Part shown: in pieces, positions 11,931 through 25,447 of the stretch
Numbering within the stretch: the first letter of the stretch is position 1
How the letters are laid out: the number at the start of each line of letters is the position of its first letter
Source: Wuchereria bancrofti
Lineage: Eukaryota; Nematoda; Chromadorea; Rhabditida; Onchocercidae
Direction of reading: 5' to 3'
Assembly: GCA_005281725.1 (NCBI GenBank)
Contig: SSBO01000012.1
Location: forward strand, 17,258,603-17,322,602
Length of the DNA stretch: 64,000 bases
Notes under the pieces: generated by a model
The model's database searches: none
What the model was told of the DNA's origin: nothing
What the model saw: the letters and a program-made list of their open reading frames with translations, nothing else
Translations under genes and position numbers: made by a program

Positions 11931-14927
11931 TTATTTGAAACATTCCATTAGTAATCTAAAACGTTTCAATTCCATACTCAGTAAATCATAAACTCCCCCT
12001 TTGCAAGTTATTAAACCCAATAAGATGAACCATATGAAAGTAATATATCCTGCTCGATTCTCGAAATTCGTGCCACAGATTGCATAGTACTCTAATGGTT
12101 CACCGCTTATTATTTCCGGCAACTGTCCACTGGGAATACAACGAAGATCGAATAGCTTCTGCTGTTGTTCTTCTATACAAAAATATTTTCTGCGGTATAA
12201 AGGCTGAAAACAAGAAGCAGAGTAAGTTTAATAAAACTTCAACATACATACATACAAAAACGCTGTGATTTCGCCCAGAATGAAATTTATTAGGGATTCA
12301 ATAAAACCAGCAAAGTCAGTTTTTCTTGTAATTGATTAACTACAGAAGATTACAAATGGATAAAAGAGATGTAAACTGAAATCCTACCAAAACAAAAGGT
12401 GAAAAAATTTGCTCCATTTCACCACACGAACCAACCGCCTGATGTATACCTTCTGAAATGATGTTCTCAGGGGAACTAAACACTGCCAATAACATATGAA
12501 GCAAGAAATGAATTGCCACAATTGAGATTTCAGCAAATGTACGAATACATCTTTCACCCAATGGAATTTCGGTCAACTAATCTTTTCCTGTTGCAAAATA
12601 TATGTAATAAGAACCGATTTATGCACATACCTATTTCAAATCAGCTAAGGTTATTGAAGGAAACTTCCAGGGAAATTTTTATCTATTTAAAATGCCGTAT
12701 AATGTGTAAGATAAATTCCCAACCTGTATCAAGCAAGTCATAATCCATTTTAGAATTAAGCAGTGCCTTCAATACTGTAATTGCATAAATAACAAGCAGA
12801 AGTGCCAGTGGAAAGATGGAATGGATCTGAAAAAAAGTAATTATGCGTTTGAGAAATTATAGCTCAAATAAGAGAAAACAAATTCATTAAAAAAATTTGT
12901 TACCTGAAAAATATCATGTAGGATGTAGAAGAAAATTATGTACTGCAAAGTAGCAAGGCAAATGGCAAACAAAGCTGCACCAAATACACAAAAGAATTCA
13001 GTAGCAAATCTGAAAATCTATTTGCTTTCCGCAAATCCTAGTTTTACATTTATAACATAAATATAACATAAATAATCTGATTCGCATAAGGCTATTACAA
13101 ACAATTACTTAACTACCTTAATTTAACTGGTGCTAGTGAGTGCAAAATCATTAATCATTCATCATTACCATATACAAGAACTGAGAGGATTATCTGTATA
13201 CAGAAAAAATTAAAATTTCTGAATGGCCAAAAGATAAACAGCACTACCCATAAACGAGCATTTAAAAATAAAGAAAGATCTAGAACCTTTTCCCGTCATA
13301 TTCTTCCCGAAGAAATCCTTTCCGAAATAAGTATAAACTAGCATTGAATGATGTCCCTAGTACTGCATACCATGCCAGTACAACTAGTGGAACAGAATAA
13401 AACCTAGAAAAGTAAATAGTGACAAGCAATGTATATCTGAATAATTCTCTCAATGACCAATGCTTCGTTAATGCTATTTAAAATACTTCTGATAATTAAT
13501 ATAATGGAAAAGTGGAGATAGCTATTTGGAATATACATATATTCATTCATATTTATATGCATACGTGTTTATGAGACGTGGGTCACCATTATACTACTGC
13601 CACCAAAGCAACTTTGTACCCATCATTTGTAAGGGCAGCGACAACAAGCATACCAGAAGACCATTTGCTGCAACTTCACCCCATCACTTTAAACGAATTC
13701 TGCAAAAACTTGCATATTAAACACAAAAAACAGCTTGTATTGCAATGCAACCAAACTCTGCCTTTAACATAAGAAGCAATATATTAAAGTGCCTTAAAAT
13801 TAGGTAACAGAAACCAATTCGAGAGTGGAAATTGAAATGAACTAGCGAAAGAAATATGAATTATCTTTTCACTATAATATATGAAGTGTAAAACAATGTA
13901 TGGTAGATACCACATAATAAATAAAGCGGAGTGCGCATTCCCATAATTGTTAACTGTTTGACTGTAGAACATAACGTTTATACTTTCATCGGCAAACTTT
14001 ATATTTTCAGCAAAGATGGCCAACAAATAAACACCAACCCACGTATACACATAACGTGAACCATAACGTAGAGCTTAAAATTTTAAAACTTGTCCATCAC
14101 GGAATGATTTTATTTCAGTATTAGTGAGGCCTTAACTTCAATTGATTAAAATAAACGCTAGAACAGTAAGGAGTGGGAGTGTAACTAAGAAGTAGCCGAA
14201 CCTAAGGAACGACTGAGCCGTTAAACTAAGAAAAAACTAATATTCATGAAACCATTTAAAAAAAAGGTCCTGATGTTCTGAAACATAGTTCCCAGAAGAA
14301 TTTAAAGGAATTATACAATAAAATGTTACCACAGAAGAATGACAATAACCAAAGCACTGTATAGACGAATTCTGATACAACCAACGTTGGGTGATTTTCT
14401 ACCAACGGCTGTAGTTCCCGAATTTTACATAACCAATCTGCCGCCTGTGAACATCTTGGAAATTATGAAAAGCCAAAGGTTTAAGGTAAGTACCTATTCT
14501 AAAACTTTTTTCTTGAGTCTTCAAAATGCAAGAAAAATCGAAAGTGAAAATATTTATGCTATAATAAACCTAATCGAAGTTCCATATTAACTACAAACAC
14601 CCATATGTGGATCAAGGAAAAGTTTATGTAAACTTGAAAATACAGAGAAACTATCTTTGATGGACTTTTCACAGCCAGCAAATCACCTATGAAAACAGTG
14701 TAAGAGAATCAAATTTCCTATATTAAAAGCCAAGTCTTAAAACGAAAGCTTCAAAAACAGTAATCTTGAATATTTAAAATGTAGCACAAATGTGACGAAA
14801 TAGAAGGAATAAATGTTAACTGTAACGATTTTCATCACTATTGATATGATATTCTTCCTCGTATTTGGGCATATAGTAAATGGGAGATAATGAAACACAC
14901 GGGAATCCAGTAGATATTCCATAACAG
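11931..14927 (-). pseudogene. Broken copy of the polytopic membrane protein gene (copy 1)
   Basis: This is the counterpart of the intact gene at 26758-29739. Relative to that copy it has a stop (TAG 12579-12577, CAG in copy 2), a stop (TGA 13686-13684, TGG in copy 2), a stop (TAG 13596-13594, TGG in copy 2), a 2-base deletion near 13953, and a lost splice donor after the first clear membrane exon (aaaag|ataatt against aaaag|gtaatt). The final 3' exon is still open and encodes RRKYFCIEEQQQKLFDLRC and a membrane segment ending at the stop at 11931. The 5' exon (14927-14821) lies within the block identical to copy 2. Confidence 0.75.
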
Positions 14928-17503
14928 CTAAAAGCAAATACCTTCACCAAACACAACATAAAATAGCCAGGACAATATATAATAATAACTTTTTGAAACG
15001 ATTTTCCTCTTTGCAGAATCAATTTTTTTTTATAACATGAATCGGTATATAAATCGCAAATCTACAGCTGCTTATGGTGTTATTCGCTTTACTTTTTTAA
15101 CCAATTATTCATATTGGAAGATTTTGACTGAGTCCCTTTTTGACTGAAATTTAAAATACAGGAATTTTTTCAAAGCTTTTCTTAACGAGTGTGAAACCAA
15201 GCTTGGGATTATAGTATTTTGATAGCTCTTACAAACTGGAATACCAACCTAACTTATAAATGCATTTAGCATACTATATTATATTTCACAAAACTAATCA
15301 TCCCAATTGTATCAGTATCTTAACCATTTTTCTTTCTTGTTCAATCAGTTTAAAGTGAATCACAATAACAAAAGAAAACTCGAGTTCCATTCGAAAATTG
15401 CATTTCTAATATGGCAATATGTGAAGCATAAGAGATCGAAATTTGCATAGTTCACCCGCCTACACAGAAATTTGCATAGTTCACCCGCCTGGATTATCAT
15501 AAAAGTGAGTGCTATCCCTTTTTGCTTCTCATATTTTTAAATAATTAACTTATCTAACTCAGGAAAATATTTGTGGAGCCTTATTTCAATCAAAAAAGTA
15601 ATTTAAATGTAGTGAGAGAGGTGAGAAGATGGAGGAGCATTATTTCGAGATGGTAGTCTCTGAAGATATACTATTTGCATAGCATTTGTGAATTATCAGA
15701 GAAGGAAACAGAGCAGTGGAGAACAGTCTTTAAGGAAGAGATTAGTGTGTCATTTTCGCCACTACAGCTTATACAATAACTATGCTGACGATGAATCACT
15801 AAAGACTATTTCCATATATTATTAATTCATGTCTCCCAGGAGAGGAAGTCATCACTCCCTGAGGCGACTCGGACTGGTCAAATGACGAACAACCAATAAC
15901 CATAGCCTTGTAGACACCACCAACCTAGTTTTGATAACGCGCCAGTACCTCCCGCCAATTACAACATTTTAAACTGAAAAAACCACGTTGAATGTCTGTG
16001 ACATCGGCCAACCGTAAAATATGTTATGCAGAAAAGGCGGATATGGCAGTGATTGTGGAGGAGATTGCATCTGAGGTGGCGGTAAATAAACATTCTGAAC
16101 TCGGGGAGAGTATCTCCACGTAGGTGTTTAATACTATGTTTTTGTCCTGGTCGCTGCTTCTTGTTCCCGCAACTTTCATTGTTTCCTCTCTCTACGTCGA
16201 ATTCATCTTTTTGCAGTTTGCTTCATAATGGAATTACGGGAGGGAAGAATGTGGAGATTGAAAGAAGTGACATTCAGGGATGAGGACGTAAATGAAGAGT
16301 CATCTGTCTTTTAACTTAAAATTCATTAAAGCAATGAAAATCTTTTTCCCATTCGTGTTACTGGGTAGCTTAATGATCTTTGGCATTCTTTGAATAGCGT
16401 TTTATACTTTTAATTAATAGAGGGAAGGCAAAAACAGGTCTTTTTATAGTCAAATAAACAAAAAAAATTGGCTCATTTTTACAATATTCAACTATCCAAC
16501 TAAAATATTGACATTTAACATCAAAAGCATAAAAGGGAACGTAAAGCTTTGTAGAAAGTAAAATGCATATATTCATTGGTGGACGAAACTAAGAGAATAT
16601 GCTTAATATTTTTTTTTGTTAGCTTTAAATACCTGTAATTGAGCGGATAAAAGGTGAATAAAAGAGTTCCTTCTTTCAATCATCTTACTGTCTTTGATTC
16701 CCGAAACTCAAGCCTTTCTCTTTAGTGAAAAGGGAACATTAGCTGTTTTTTGATGTTTTATTTAGATTATACTTCTTCAAGTTCATTTTCCTGCTCATTT
16801 CTTATCTTTTTTCTAAACTCTAAATTTTGTGCGGTATAATCCTTGTCAAATTGAAATGTCTATTTGCAAGCATATTTTCTATGGCTGCTTTTGATAATTC
16901 TTTAAGGTACACAATAAGCTCATTCTAAACGTCATATCTCAATAAACGGCATATTTGCCTCTTCACAGAGTTAATTAACATCAGAAAGATGAAATTGTAG
17001 CGTGCATTTACTTCATTAATAGAAAGTGATGCACTGAATGTATTGTGATCAGTTTTGATGTTTTAGTATTGTTGGCTGATGGACTTCCATTTGTAATTAT
17101 AATTAGAATGAACATAAGGAGAAGATGGGCTATCTTAACTCCATCGGCAGGGATATAGATGACATTCGGAGTATAAAAAGGCAAGGAAATGTAGATTATT
17201 AGTAAGATAAGAGAAAAGGAGTTCATTATTTTTGTTGGATTTCGACTTAGTTCATCCTCGATTCTCACTAAGTTTTCTAATAGTTCAAATATACAGTGAA
17301 AATTTTCTGTTTGCATTTACTTAGTTCATCGTAATAGTTCGAACATTAATTTATAATGAATTTTGTATTCACAGATTTATGTGACCGATATAATCTTTAT
17401 TACGTTCTTTTATTTCCTGTTTAATTTGTGGACTTATGTAATGGAAGGGTTAGAAGGAACCAAATATGCATCACAAAATCGGATGTATTTACTGGTGGAT
17501 TAA
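14339..17503 (+). CDS. Small membrane-protein gene, copy 1 (unrecognised)
   Basis: Exon 14339-14485 starts with ATG and ends at a perfect donor (ttt aag|gtaagt). Exon 17375-17503 follows a ttcacag acceptor in matching phase 0 and ends in TAA, giving 91 aa. Exon 1 reads FLPTAVVPEFYITNLPPVNI. Exon 2 holds one hydrophobic stretch, IIFITFFYFLFNLWTYV. The intron is unusually long (2.9 kb), so further exons may be missing. Exon 1 lies inside an intron of the minus-strand membrane gene. It is 100% identical to copy 2 by eye. A good gtaagt donor follows shortly after the stop (17512), so a 3'UTR intron or another isoform is possible. Confidence 0.45.
14928..17374. other. Non-coding interior of the identical block, copy 1
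   Basis: No exon could be supported. A stretch at about 15840-16120 is richer in G and C than its surroundings (acctcccgcc, ggaggagattgc, gaggtggcgg) and may be regulatory. The rest is AT-rich intron or intergenic sequence. Copy 2 (29740-32186) is identical. Confidence 0.4.
15438..15490. repeat. Short tandem repeat of 24 bases
   Basis: gaaatttgcatagttcaccc followed by gcct occurs twice with period 29 (15438-15461 and 15467-15490). The same pair is in copy 2 at 30250-30302. Confidence 0.8.
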
Positions 17504-18266
17504 ATATATGGTAAGTTTTTAAAACAGTCATTTTCTTAATTTAAAAAGGAAAGTCTTAAAGTCAAAATTTTATGCGGATTTCTTATATGAATTCCTTTTT
17601 TAGCACTTTAATTTCCAGAATTTATTTCTATACAAGAGGTATGTGGTGTACTGTAATAAAGCCTTTCTGACTTTATCACTTACTTTTCATGTCTTGAAGC
17701 TTTCAAGAAATAATTTTAAGTACTCGAAGCTTAATCAAAAGTGTTTGCAGAAATCTAGGAAAGCTTATTATGCCGTTCTGAAAGATCGGATTTTAGAAAT
17801 TTTCAAATCGTCAAAAGAAGAAAAGCTGTGGAAAGAAACAAAACTTTTGTTTGACCAGTCTTTAGCATTTAATGTACATCTAAAAATGTATGTTCCTTCA
17901 TTTCATTGTTTAGTATACCTAAAAATTTTCTTAATGCTGGGAAACTTCATAATTCGAAGACTGTGGGCGTCGTTCGGTAACTTGGCAAGCACGTTCCGCG
18001 AAACTAGCTTTCACTTTGTGCCCACCATTGCTATGTGCTACTCGGTGCTCATTTCCAGTGACAGACATTTTCTCCATTATTAATGTGAATGAACTGAGAA
18101 TTCTTACGACCTTATTTTAAAGTATTATGCGGCCCTAAAGGATTGTATTGCGCTGATGATGCCGGATAAAATATTTTTAATGCGGAATCGGATTCTGTCC
18201 GATTCCTGGTTTGAGATGTTGATTGATAGAATTCGACAAGCACGTTCTGCGAAACTAGACAGGCCT

Positions 18267-18568
18267 GTATATAGGAATGAATACTTCGAAGTAAACTAAA
18301 TCATTTTCTCTTGCTCAAGGAACAGATTTTGCTTTGCTATATTTTATAGAATTTCCAATGTTTTCAGGTAACATAGGATGAAGATAAGGAAGCCAAAATT
18401 AAATAGGAAAGTATTCATCCCTATATACAATAATTTTATATTATTATATTAAATATAATAATATAAAATTATTAATAATATAAAATATTAAATAACATAA
18501 AATATTTTAAATTATTATGTTAAATATAATAATATAAAATTAAATAGGAAAGTATTCATTCCTATATG
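18267..18568. repeat. AT palindrome flanked by direct and inverted repeats, copy 1 only
   Basis: aaataggaaagtattcat occurs at about 18401 and again at 18542, around a roughly 110-base stretch of ttatattattatattaaat type that folds on itself. The arm tataggaatgaatactt at about 18270 is the exact inverse of aagtattcattcctata at about 18550. Copy 2 has only the first arm (near 33090) and lacks the AT core. Confidence 0.7.
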
Positions 18569-19323
18569 CAAAAAAAACACGTTATAACGTGTCAGAAGTT
18601 TTTTTTATTACTTTTATGTCTTTTTTACAAGTTTTATCATCATCAAATTTGTATACTTTTACAAGCGTGTCTTGAAGGTTGTGCATGCCTCATACTTTGT
18701 CTATTGTACAGAAAGGAATCACAGTAAGCAAAGATACAAGTCTCTCCTTTTGTAGCAATATTATATAGCATTTCCGGTAAATTCGAGATTTTATGTGGCA
18801 GTTATCATTCCCATCATCTTCTTTGTAATTTTAGCAAATAATAAGTGATGTTCATGTTCAGTTTGAAAGCGAGAATTCTGAAATCAGTTTTGGCAATCTC
18901 TTGTTTATCTGTGTCCTCAGTTTATTGAACATTTCAATCGATTTAATGCATCAGTATTTCAAAGATTACCGCTCTATCAGTACTTTATATATTGTAGTTC
19001 ATATCAGTACATGAACGCTACAACACGTACTTCTTTTTCCATGCGGGCCGCTATGCACCAACTGCAGCTGATGAACTATGATTCAGTACCGATAATAGTG
19101 AAGTAGCTTCATCAGTTAGTGACAAAGTTGTTAAGATATGTCATTTAAAACGAAAAAAAAAAACTATAGAGAGTCGAATGTTAGTTTTTATATGACTTTT
19201 ATTTTCGATCATTTTTTACGATTCTTTTGTTTTTTTCACAAGCTATATTCAATGCAAAAATATAGAAACAACCATCGATGTTTCTTATTTACTGTTGTTC
19301 AAAAAGTGTAAAATCGAATGTTA

Positions 19324-19351
19324 GCTTTCGTATGCTAAAACATACGAAAGC
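19324..19351. repeat. Perfect 11-bp stem-loop
   Basis: gctttcgtatg, loop ctaaaa, catacgaaagc. Copy 2 carries the same hairpin near 33973-34000 with one stem mismatch (catacgagagc). Confidence 0.7.
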
Positions 19352-22300
19352 CTTCTTATAACTTCACGTGCATATTATTTGATATCATCTTTTTCTGTTA
19401 ATCAGGAAAGAAATCTAGTATAGACGAATTATTAAGATTTCGGTATGAATTTGACAATCTGTATGGATTCCTTTTGCAAAGCAAGCGGTGTATTCGAGCT
19501 ATCTTAGGTAAATGATTGTCCTTCGTACAAACTTTTTCAGTCATTTTTCGAGATATACTGTTTCTGCGCGATCTTTCAGAAGTCAAGCACATCGCAAACT
19601 ATTTTGTACACTTGTAATGTTCATTTGATGGTATTATAAGGTGAACACTAATTATGTCTCGGTCGTTTAGAGTAGAACTATAGTATTTGAGTTAAACGGA
19701 GGAAAATTATCACGTTGCTGCAGCTCTGTTCCCTATATCTCCAATTTAGGAAAAGCGAAGAAAATATTAATGCTTAGTTTTCTTCAAGGATAACAAATTA
19801 GAAGCTCGGCCTGTAAATTTTTTCTGCTCATAATTATACATTAAGCCACCATTGCTTAATTAAAACAAAAGCATTAAACGCATTTCTTGTTCATTTTTTA
19901 TAGCATCGGATCTTTTGCTTATAAACTTTCTGCGATGGGTTCTGGATTTGAACTCACATTTCTCACAACAGTCAGTTCTTAAACTGTCAGCCATTATTGT
20001 TGTGACTGATGCATCGATGAATATGAAAAGGTAAAATTAGCGTAATGAGAATTTTCTGCTAAAAACTGAAACGATTGTGAACTTAAGTTGAAATTGGTAG
20101 TAGCAACGATAATTTTTAATCAGTGATTATAAGTTATTTTTAAAATCATTATATTTTAAAACTAATGGGTTTGCAGAGAATATTTTGCAGAGCTCAGTTG
20201 GTTGAACTCCTTATCTGTCAATCGTTCATATTTTTTGACAAAAAGATAGGAAGAAATTATGTAAGAAAAAAGTGTCTCATCATGCTCTCAAAACGGAATT
20301 TTGAGATCTCATTGCTCTAGGCTTGAATAATTGTAAAATTAGCATTTTTTGAGATTCCATTTTTTTTTTCTTATGCACTGTGCATTTCTCAAATTTTTTT
20401 AGCTCATTAGGGAAATATTTGAGGCAAATTGGTACGGAATTTTTGTATTCCTGGTCTACTACAACTGATGAAGAAAAGATATAACTGTTGATTGCAACCG
20501 ATCTTCAAAAAATATCCATGAGTATGTTCTTTTGAATGTTATTTGAAATCAATATTTAGAATCTTCTCAAAAATCGTTCTGTCGCTGTGCTGAAGTTATG
20601 TAGAGGAAAATTTCGAGCAGATTCTGATGAAATTCTGTCTTCATTGTCTTCAAATATCCAGCTAAATTTTTTACTTTGAATAAAAACGAAATATTTACTC
20701 CCAAAAAAAAAAAAAATGTAGATTCTCGCCTTTATTTTGTTTATAAACTGTTTAGATGTAGAGCATGTCGTTAGAAGTGTTCATGAAATGCCATTCTGTG
20801 GGGAAGTCAGGAAATTTTTTTTGAGCTGGTGAAGGAATAAGAAAATGAAATAAATATTCTTCGATTTTAGAAACTTCAAAGCCCATCAGGTCTTTTAGAT
20901 ATAGTTAAATTGTTGCGCTTGGAATTGCAGTTATCGATCCACTTCTGTCTGTTCGTTTTTTCTTTTGATATGCTACTCAAATTTTGTCTCTTACACTACG
21001 ATACAACTGTTTTTGATATTGAATTTTCAACTTTAAAAGCAACTGTATATTCAAAATACAATACAGAGTTTGAGTGCTCCATAATTTGTGTAGATAAAAG
21101 TAGGATCGAGATCATGCATTTAATTTGATTCAAATTAAAATTAAATATTCATGTCTCTTTTTTAGCTAATTTCAACGATATGTTAATTGAAGTGCATTTT
21201 ATATGTCGAATAGCACGAACCGTTCTGAATCTATAAAATTTGCTGATCATGCAAATAACTAGATATCTGGTAATCTTAAATTTGATTTTTTTTTGCTTTT
21301 TATTACATTAACTAAAAGTTACAAGACATTACCGTTTTATAAGTTTAATTTCAAATTTCATTCATGGTACAAACCCAAATTGGACTCTTTTCGAGACAAT
21401 CAATGAATCCTTTTAAATTCACGATCTTTGCCCTCTGATCTTTCCACCTGTCTTTGGTACATTCCGATGCATTTGATAATACTCTGCGTAAAAATTTCTT
21501 TGGTCCACATCAAAGGACTCATTAATTAGACAGCAAATCTGTAATTCACTTAAGCTTTTTTCGCTTCATAGAAAATTTGCTGTAAGAGAAATTTGGAAAA
21601 GTTTTTCTTTGTTCAAATAGAATGATTTTTAATGTTGATGAATTCTATTTTGAATCTAAAAAAATTGAAAATGAAGATTCTTTTTAAAATAGCTGACATA
21701 TGCATTGAACATGCAAATGGCGATAATGTGCGACAATGACATTGGTGATGATTTCTAATGGAGCATCTCAGCGAAGTGTAAATAAAGATTATGGCCGAAG
21801 ATGTATTTGAGGCAAGTGAAATCCGTGGCCCAGTGGAATTCTTATTTTATTAAAAAATTGGAAGTTATAACTATTAGGGCAATAAATCTTGAGGGATTCC
21901 AAATCTGCTCAGAATAACTTTATTAAAAAGCAATATTTATCGGAAAAATAATACAGCGGAAGTGAATCCTTAATTTGAGGTCTTAAGAATCTTACCAATG
22001 CTTTCCAGTTTTTTGAAATGTGTTTAAGAAAGAGAGCAGAGTTTTTTTAGGTCATAAAATAGTCGATCTCTTTGAACAAACTAACAAGCTTATAATCTTA
22101 TGGAATGAAATTCTGATGGTTAGGTCAAAATTTTCCTATATAATAATTTAATATCCTTCCAGAATTTTTTCAGGACGGCAGGTTTCTGAAGCTAAATATT
22201 CAGATCTTAGGTACGGTGTTAGCTTTTTTTTTCTTTTTTTTTAAAGGAATTTTATACTTGTCAGTTTTTGATTGTCGCTTTTTTATTCAGAATTTAAATA

Positions 22301-23524
22301 CGCTGTTTGAACCATCTTCATGTTTCAATTTATTCGGAATTTTTCCTGATGTCATATGTTTCATTTTCAAATTTCCTGATTATTATGAAATAAAAAAAAT
22401 TTAGGGAACAAGTAATTCTGTTCTTTAATTGATATTCGCCATTTCTTACCTACTTCATTTTTTTTCCGCTTATATATGCCGCATTATTGAAAAACGATTA
22501 ATTGCCCACATGGTAGAAGATAAGAAATTTGAGAGATGATTCAAAGATGATTCAAAATGATTTAACGGCAGTTGTATTAGATTATTGTGCGAAAGTTGAA
22601 AGCAATTCTAGATATTATATAACAGCCTTAAACGATTACCAAATCTTAAGATGTGAATGAAATAGTAATTTTAAAGTTTAACAGCTGCAGGCATCTGAGT
22701 TCTGTTCATTTTATTTAAATCCTTGAATGTGGGAAATTTTTTGTTTGAGTGCGCCCTTCGTTTCATGTCAGTATTTCTCTTGTTTTTTACCTTTGCATTG
22801 TATGCGTTGCATGCGTTGAATGGTTTACTCAGTGTAAGAGGAAAGCTACAGATACTGATTATGTTACCTTTTATTGTGGTGACTTAAGTTCATTATTTAT
22901 AAATATTTCAACTTAAACAGTTTAACAGTTGAAGGCATCTGAATTCTATTCGTTTTATTCAAGCCTTGATTGTATTACAACATATTCTCCCTGAATACAA
23001 AAAGTACGGTTTCTTCTATGTCTATATTAGTTCTAAGGTAGTTTTTCAAGTTTTTCGTTACAACGGCTTTGTAATGCAGTTTTAATAAATGTTACATATT
23101 TGAATCGTATTAGCAAAGAATTCCTCAAATTTGATAGTATATTATACAGAAATTGTTGTTGCTTTATCAATCTCAGGAGTGTAATGTAAATTGGAGGTCA
23201 TACAGAGTTCCTTGAATTTTAGTTTCTTTGCAACAGCACAATTGTCACACTATCAGTTCGATGAAGTCAAAGGAATTTACATTTGCAATTTTTTGGAAAA
23301 CCTTGTTACATATGTAATGCACGTTCATTCTAAATATTTATATTTTATTGCAGAAATAAATTTAAGAATTCATACGAATTGTTTTGAAAAAAAATAACTT
23401 TGGTGTATTACAGAATAATTTTGGTTCATGATGACTTCTTTTATTATTCGTACCATTTCATTAGGAATATAAAATGAAATTACTGGATTACCCATGATTT
23501 TCTGGATAATCTTCCATTTTTCAG

Positions 23525-24458
23525 ATTTTAATGTGTTATATTCGGCTATAGGTTTTTATGGATCTGTTCTCATCGACGGGCTATATATGGGTACGGGACA
23601 TAAAGCACTATTCATATGGCTGTTGCTTTTGCTCGCTCTTGTTTTTCTAGTTGTTTATTTGGTTAGTTATTCATTATTTCACTACATTAAAATAATTTTA
23701 GACAGTTATTCAGTTTTAAAATGAATTAGGATTTTTCAGGATGGTGGTCTGGATAGCGAGCCCTCGATATTTTTTGTGATTTTAGGATTTTTTGACATCC
23801 TCTTTTTGTCTGCTGCAGTGGTCAAAATAATGCGCCACTACCAGATTTGTGGTATAGGACGAAGACAATACGATATGAATGCGCCGTATCCAGTGACAAC
23901 ATACATTTATCCTCTGGAAAAACAAGCTTCTGCTGTCGTATTTGGTAATTTCACAATTGCACAAAAAAGAAGATTTGCAGATTTTACGAAGTTTTTTAAA
24001 TCAGTAAATTTGTTTGTCATCGTGCAATTGTTTCACGTAATAACTTACAACTTCAAGATTATGATATATTTTATCTCAATTATCCACCAAGATTTTTAAA
24101 GTCGAGATAAGAATTTCTTTTAAAATACATAGGAAAAAATCACAGAATATTCTTATAAGAATACATATTTTCAGCATTACTGGTCTTCAAAATTATTTTC
24201 GAAGTATTGCTCTATATTCGATTAAAATTTGGTATGATCCAAGTGTTCTGGCTGGCAGTGCCATTTTGGTTATTTTTGATCATTTTGATCATCGAACTAA
24301 CTTTTCGCTTATTCAGTATGTTTTTTCTGTTCACTTCGTTTTGTTTACAACAGAACTAAATTTGTATGTTATTTATTAGTTACTATGTCGTTAATGTTTG
24401 TTCAGTAACATATAATGTATTTTTGTTTTTGTTTTCTTATTTATAAACAGCATATTAA
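23525..24458 (+). CDS. Multi-pass membrane protein, copy 1 (3' exons, intact)
   Basis: Exons 23525-23661, 23740-23944, 24175-24315 and 24451-24458, phases 1-0-1-1, all with canonical borders. The product has hydrophobic segments ALFIWLLLLLALVFLVVYL, FFVILGFFDILFLSAAVV and VFWLAVPFWLFLIILIIEL, with a loop MRHYQICGIGRRQYDMNAPY between the second and third. The layout, including FKIIFEVLLYIRLKFG before the last segment, recalls TMEM185/TMEM60-type proteins, but I am not sure. The 5' exons were not found; the first exon begins with two bases of a split codon, so at least one exon precedes it. The last exon adds only a Thr-Tyr and stop. Copy 2 of this gene has a frameshift. Confidence 0.6.
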
Positions 24459-25447
24459 TAAGGCAAAATGTCTTACCAGCGTGCTATTCTGAGAAAGGCT
24501 GTGTTTATCATATTAATCGGAGAAAGCGAGGATTTCTTCTTTTAATTCATTTGATTTGATGTTATATGTCTACAATTTGCCATGTGTCGGATTGGAATGT
24601 TCGCAATCAAGCACTTTATTCGCGTTTTTGAATCGAGCCAATATGAGATATCTTTGTTCCAATAAATGATATTGATGAAGAAAATGTATTTGTTATGATT
24701 TTCACGAGAATTTAGTAACCCTTAAATTCAGAGTAGATGGAAGAATTCATTTTTGTAGAAGTTCCTTCTTTTTCAAAGCGATTAGTTATAAGATTCAATT
24801 GCCTCTTTTGTAAGCTTATTTAAAGAGTTATTTAAACTGAAATCCTTAATATTATGCTGCATAAAATTCCTCAATTCTTTTTTATAAAGTAGGATTGTTC
24901 GTATTACTGAATGCTAACAAGTTAAGAAAGGAAAGCCGAGAGAATTTATTGAAGGCTAAGCAATACTCATTTACAGACGCATATAGCATGAGAAGAAAAC
25001 GAGGTTTGACAAAGTGATATATCACTTTTTTTGTTGGTGTGGTCCAGGGACCAAATCTTGAACTTTGGACAAACGTATGGATACATGAACAATTTTCTTT
25101 TTAAGTACAGTAGCAAGTATAATTATTTCTCAAAAATTTCCCTCATAAATAGAACTAAACCAAGCTTTTTCTTCTAGTTAAACTTCGAGGAATGAATTAT
25201 GCCTAACTATTGCCGTTAGGACTGCTTAACTTCCGCCCATTTTCTGCAGCGCAAAGCTCAATTTCATCCTATTTTTTATTCCGCATTCTGCTATATAAGC
25301 AGTTATCTCTGAAGAAGTGGAGAAAAGCTGTCAAAAACAAACCACTTCAAATAAACCTCTAGCTTTGCTCCCTTAATTGTCACCCATTTCGTTTTCCTTT
25401 GGAGAATTCCTGAAGCATTCCTACAATCATCAGCATCATTGATTGAT
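24459..25447. other. Spacer between the two plus-strand genes, copy 1
   Basis: AT-rich sequence with no supported exon. An alternative 3' reading of the membrane-gene exon up to about 24550 is open in one frame but does not fit the splice phase. The counterpart in copy 2 is 39960-40972. Confidence 0.4.

Larger units (their letters stand above)
17751..22200 (+). pseudogene. Decayed multi-exon gene, copy 1 (unrecognised, vWA-like strand)
   Basis: Exon-like segments include 17751-17887 (KSRKAYYAVLKDRILEIF), 18059-18266 (a DIFSIINVNEL start, then MRNRILSDSWFEMLIDRIRQ) and 19904-20030. Against copy 2 it has a 1-base deletion near 18098 and a 2-base deletion in the exon at 19904. Two donors are altered (gtataa to atataa near 20478; gtaagt to gtcagg near 20803), and about 1 kb that copy 2 carries near 37 kb is missing. 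The phrase PAIIVITDASM in copy 2 recalls the von Willebrand-like part of SZT2 (KICSTOR complex), but the match is too weak for a name. The gene appears non-functional here. Confidence 0.45.

Noticed and set aside
13526..13772. Two overlapping plus-strand ORFs of 64 aa (also in copy 2)
   Set aside because: They are shadows of the minus-strand membrane-protein exon at 28375-28509 and its copy 1 counterpart.
11905..14100. Directed C-to-T mutation (RIP-like) as the cause of stops in copy 1
   Set aside because: Differences between copies run in both directions and include indels, so ordinary divergence explains them.
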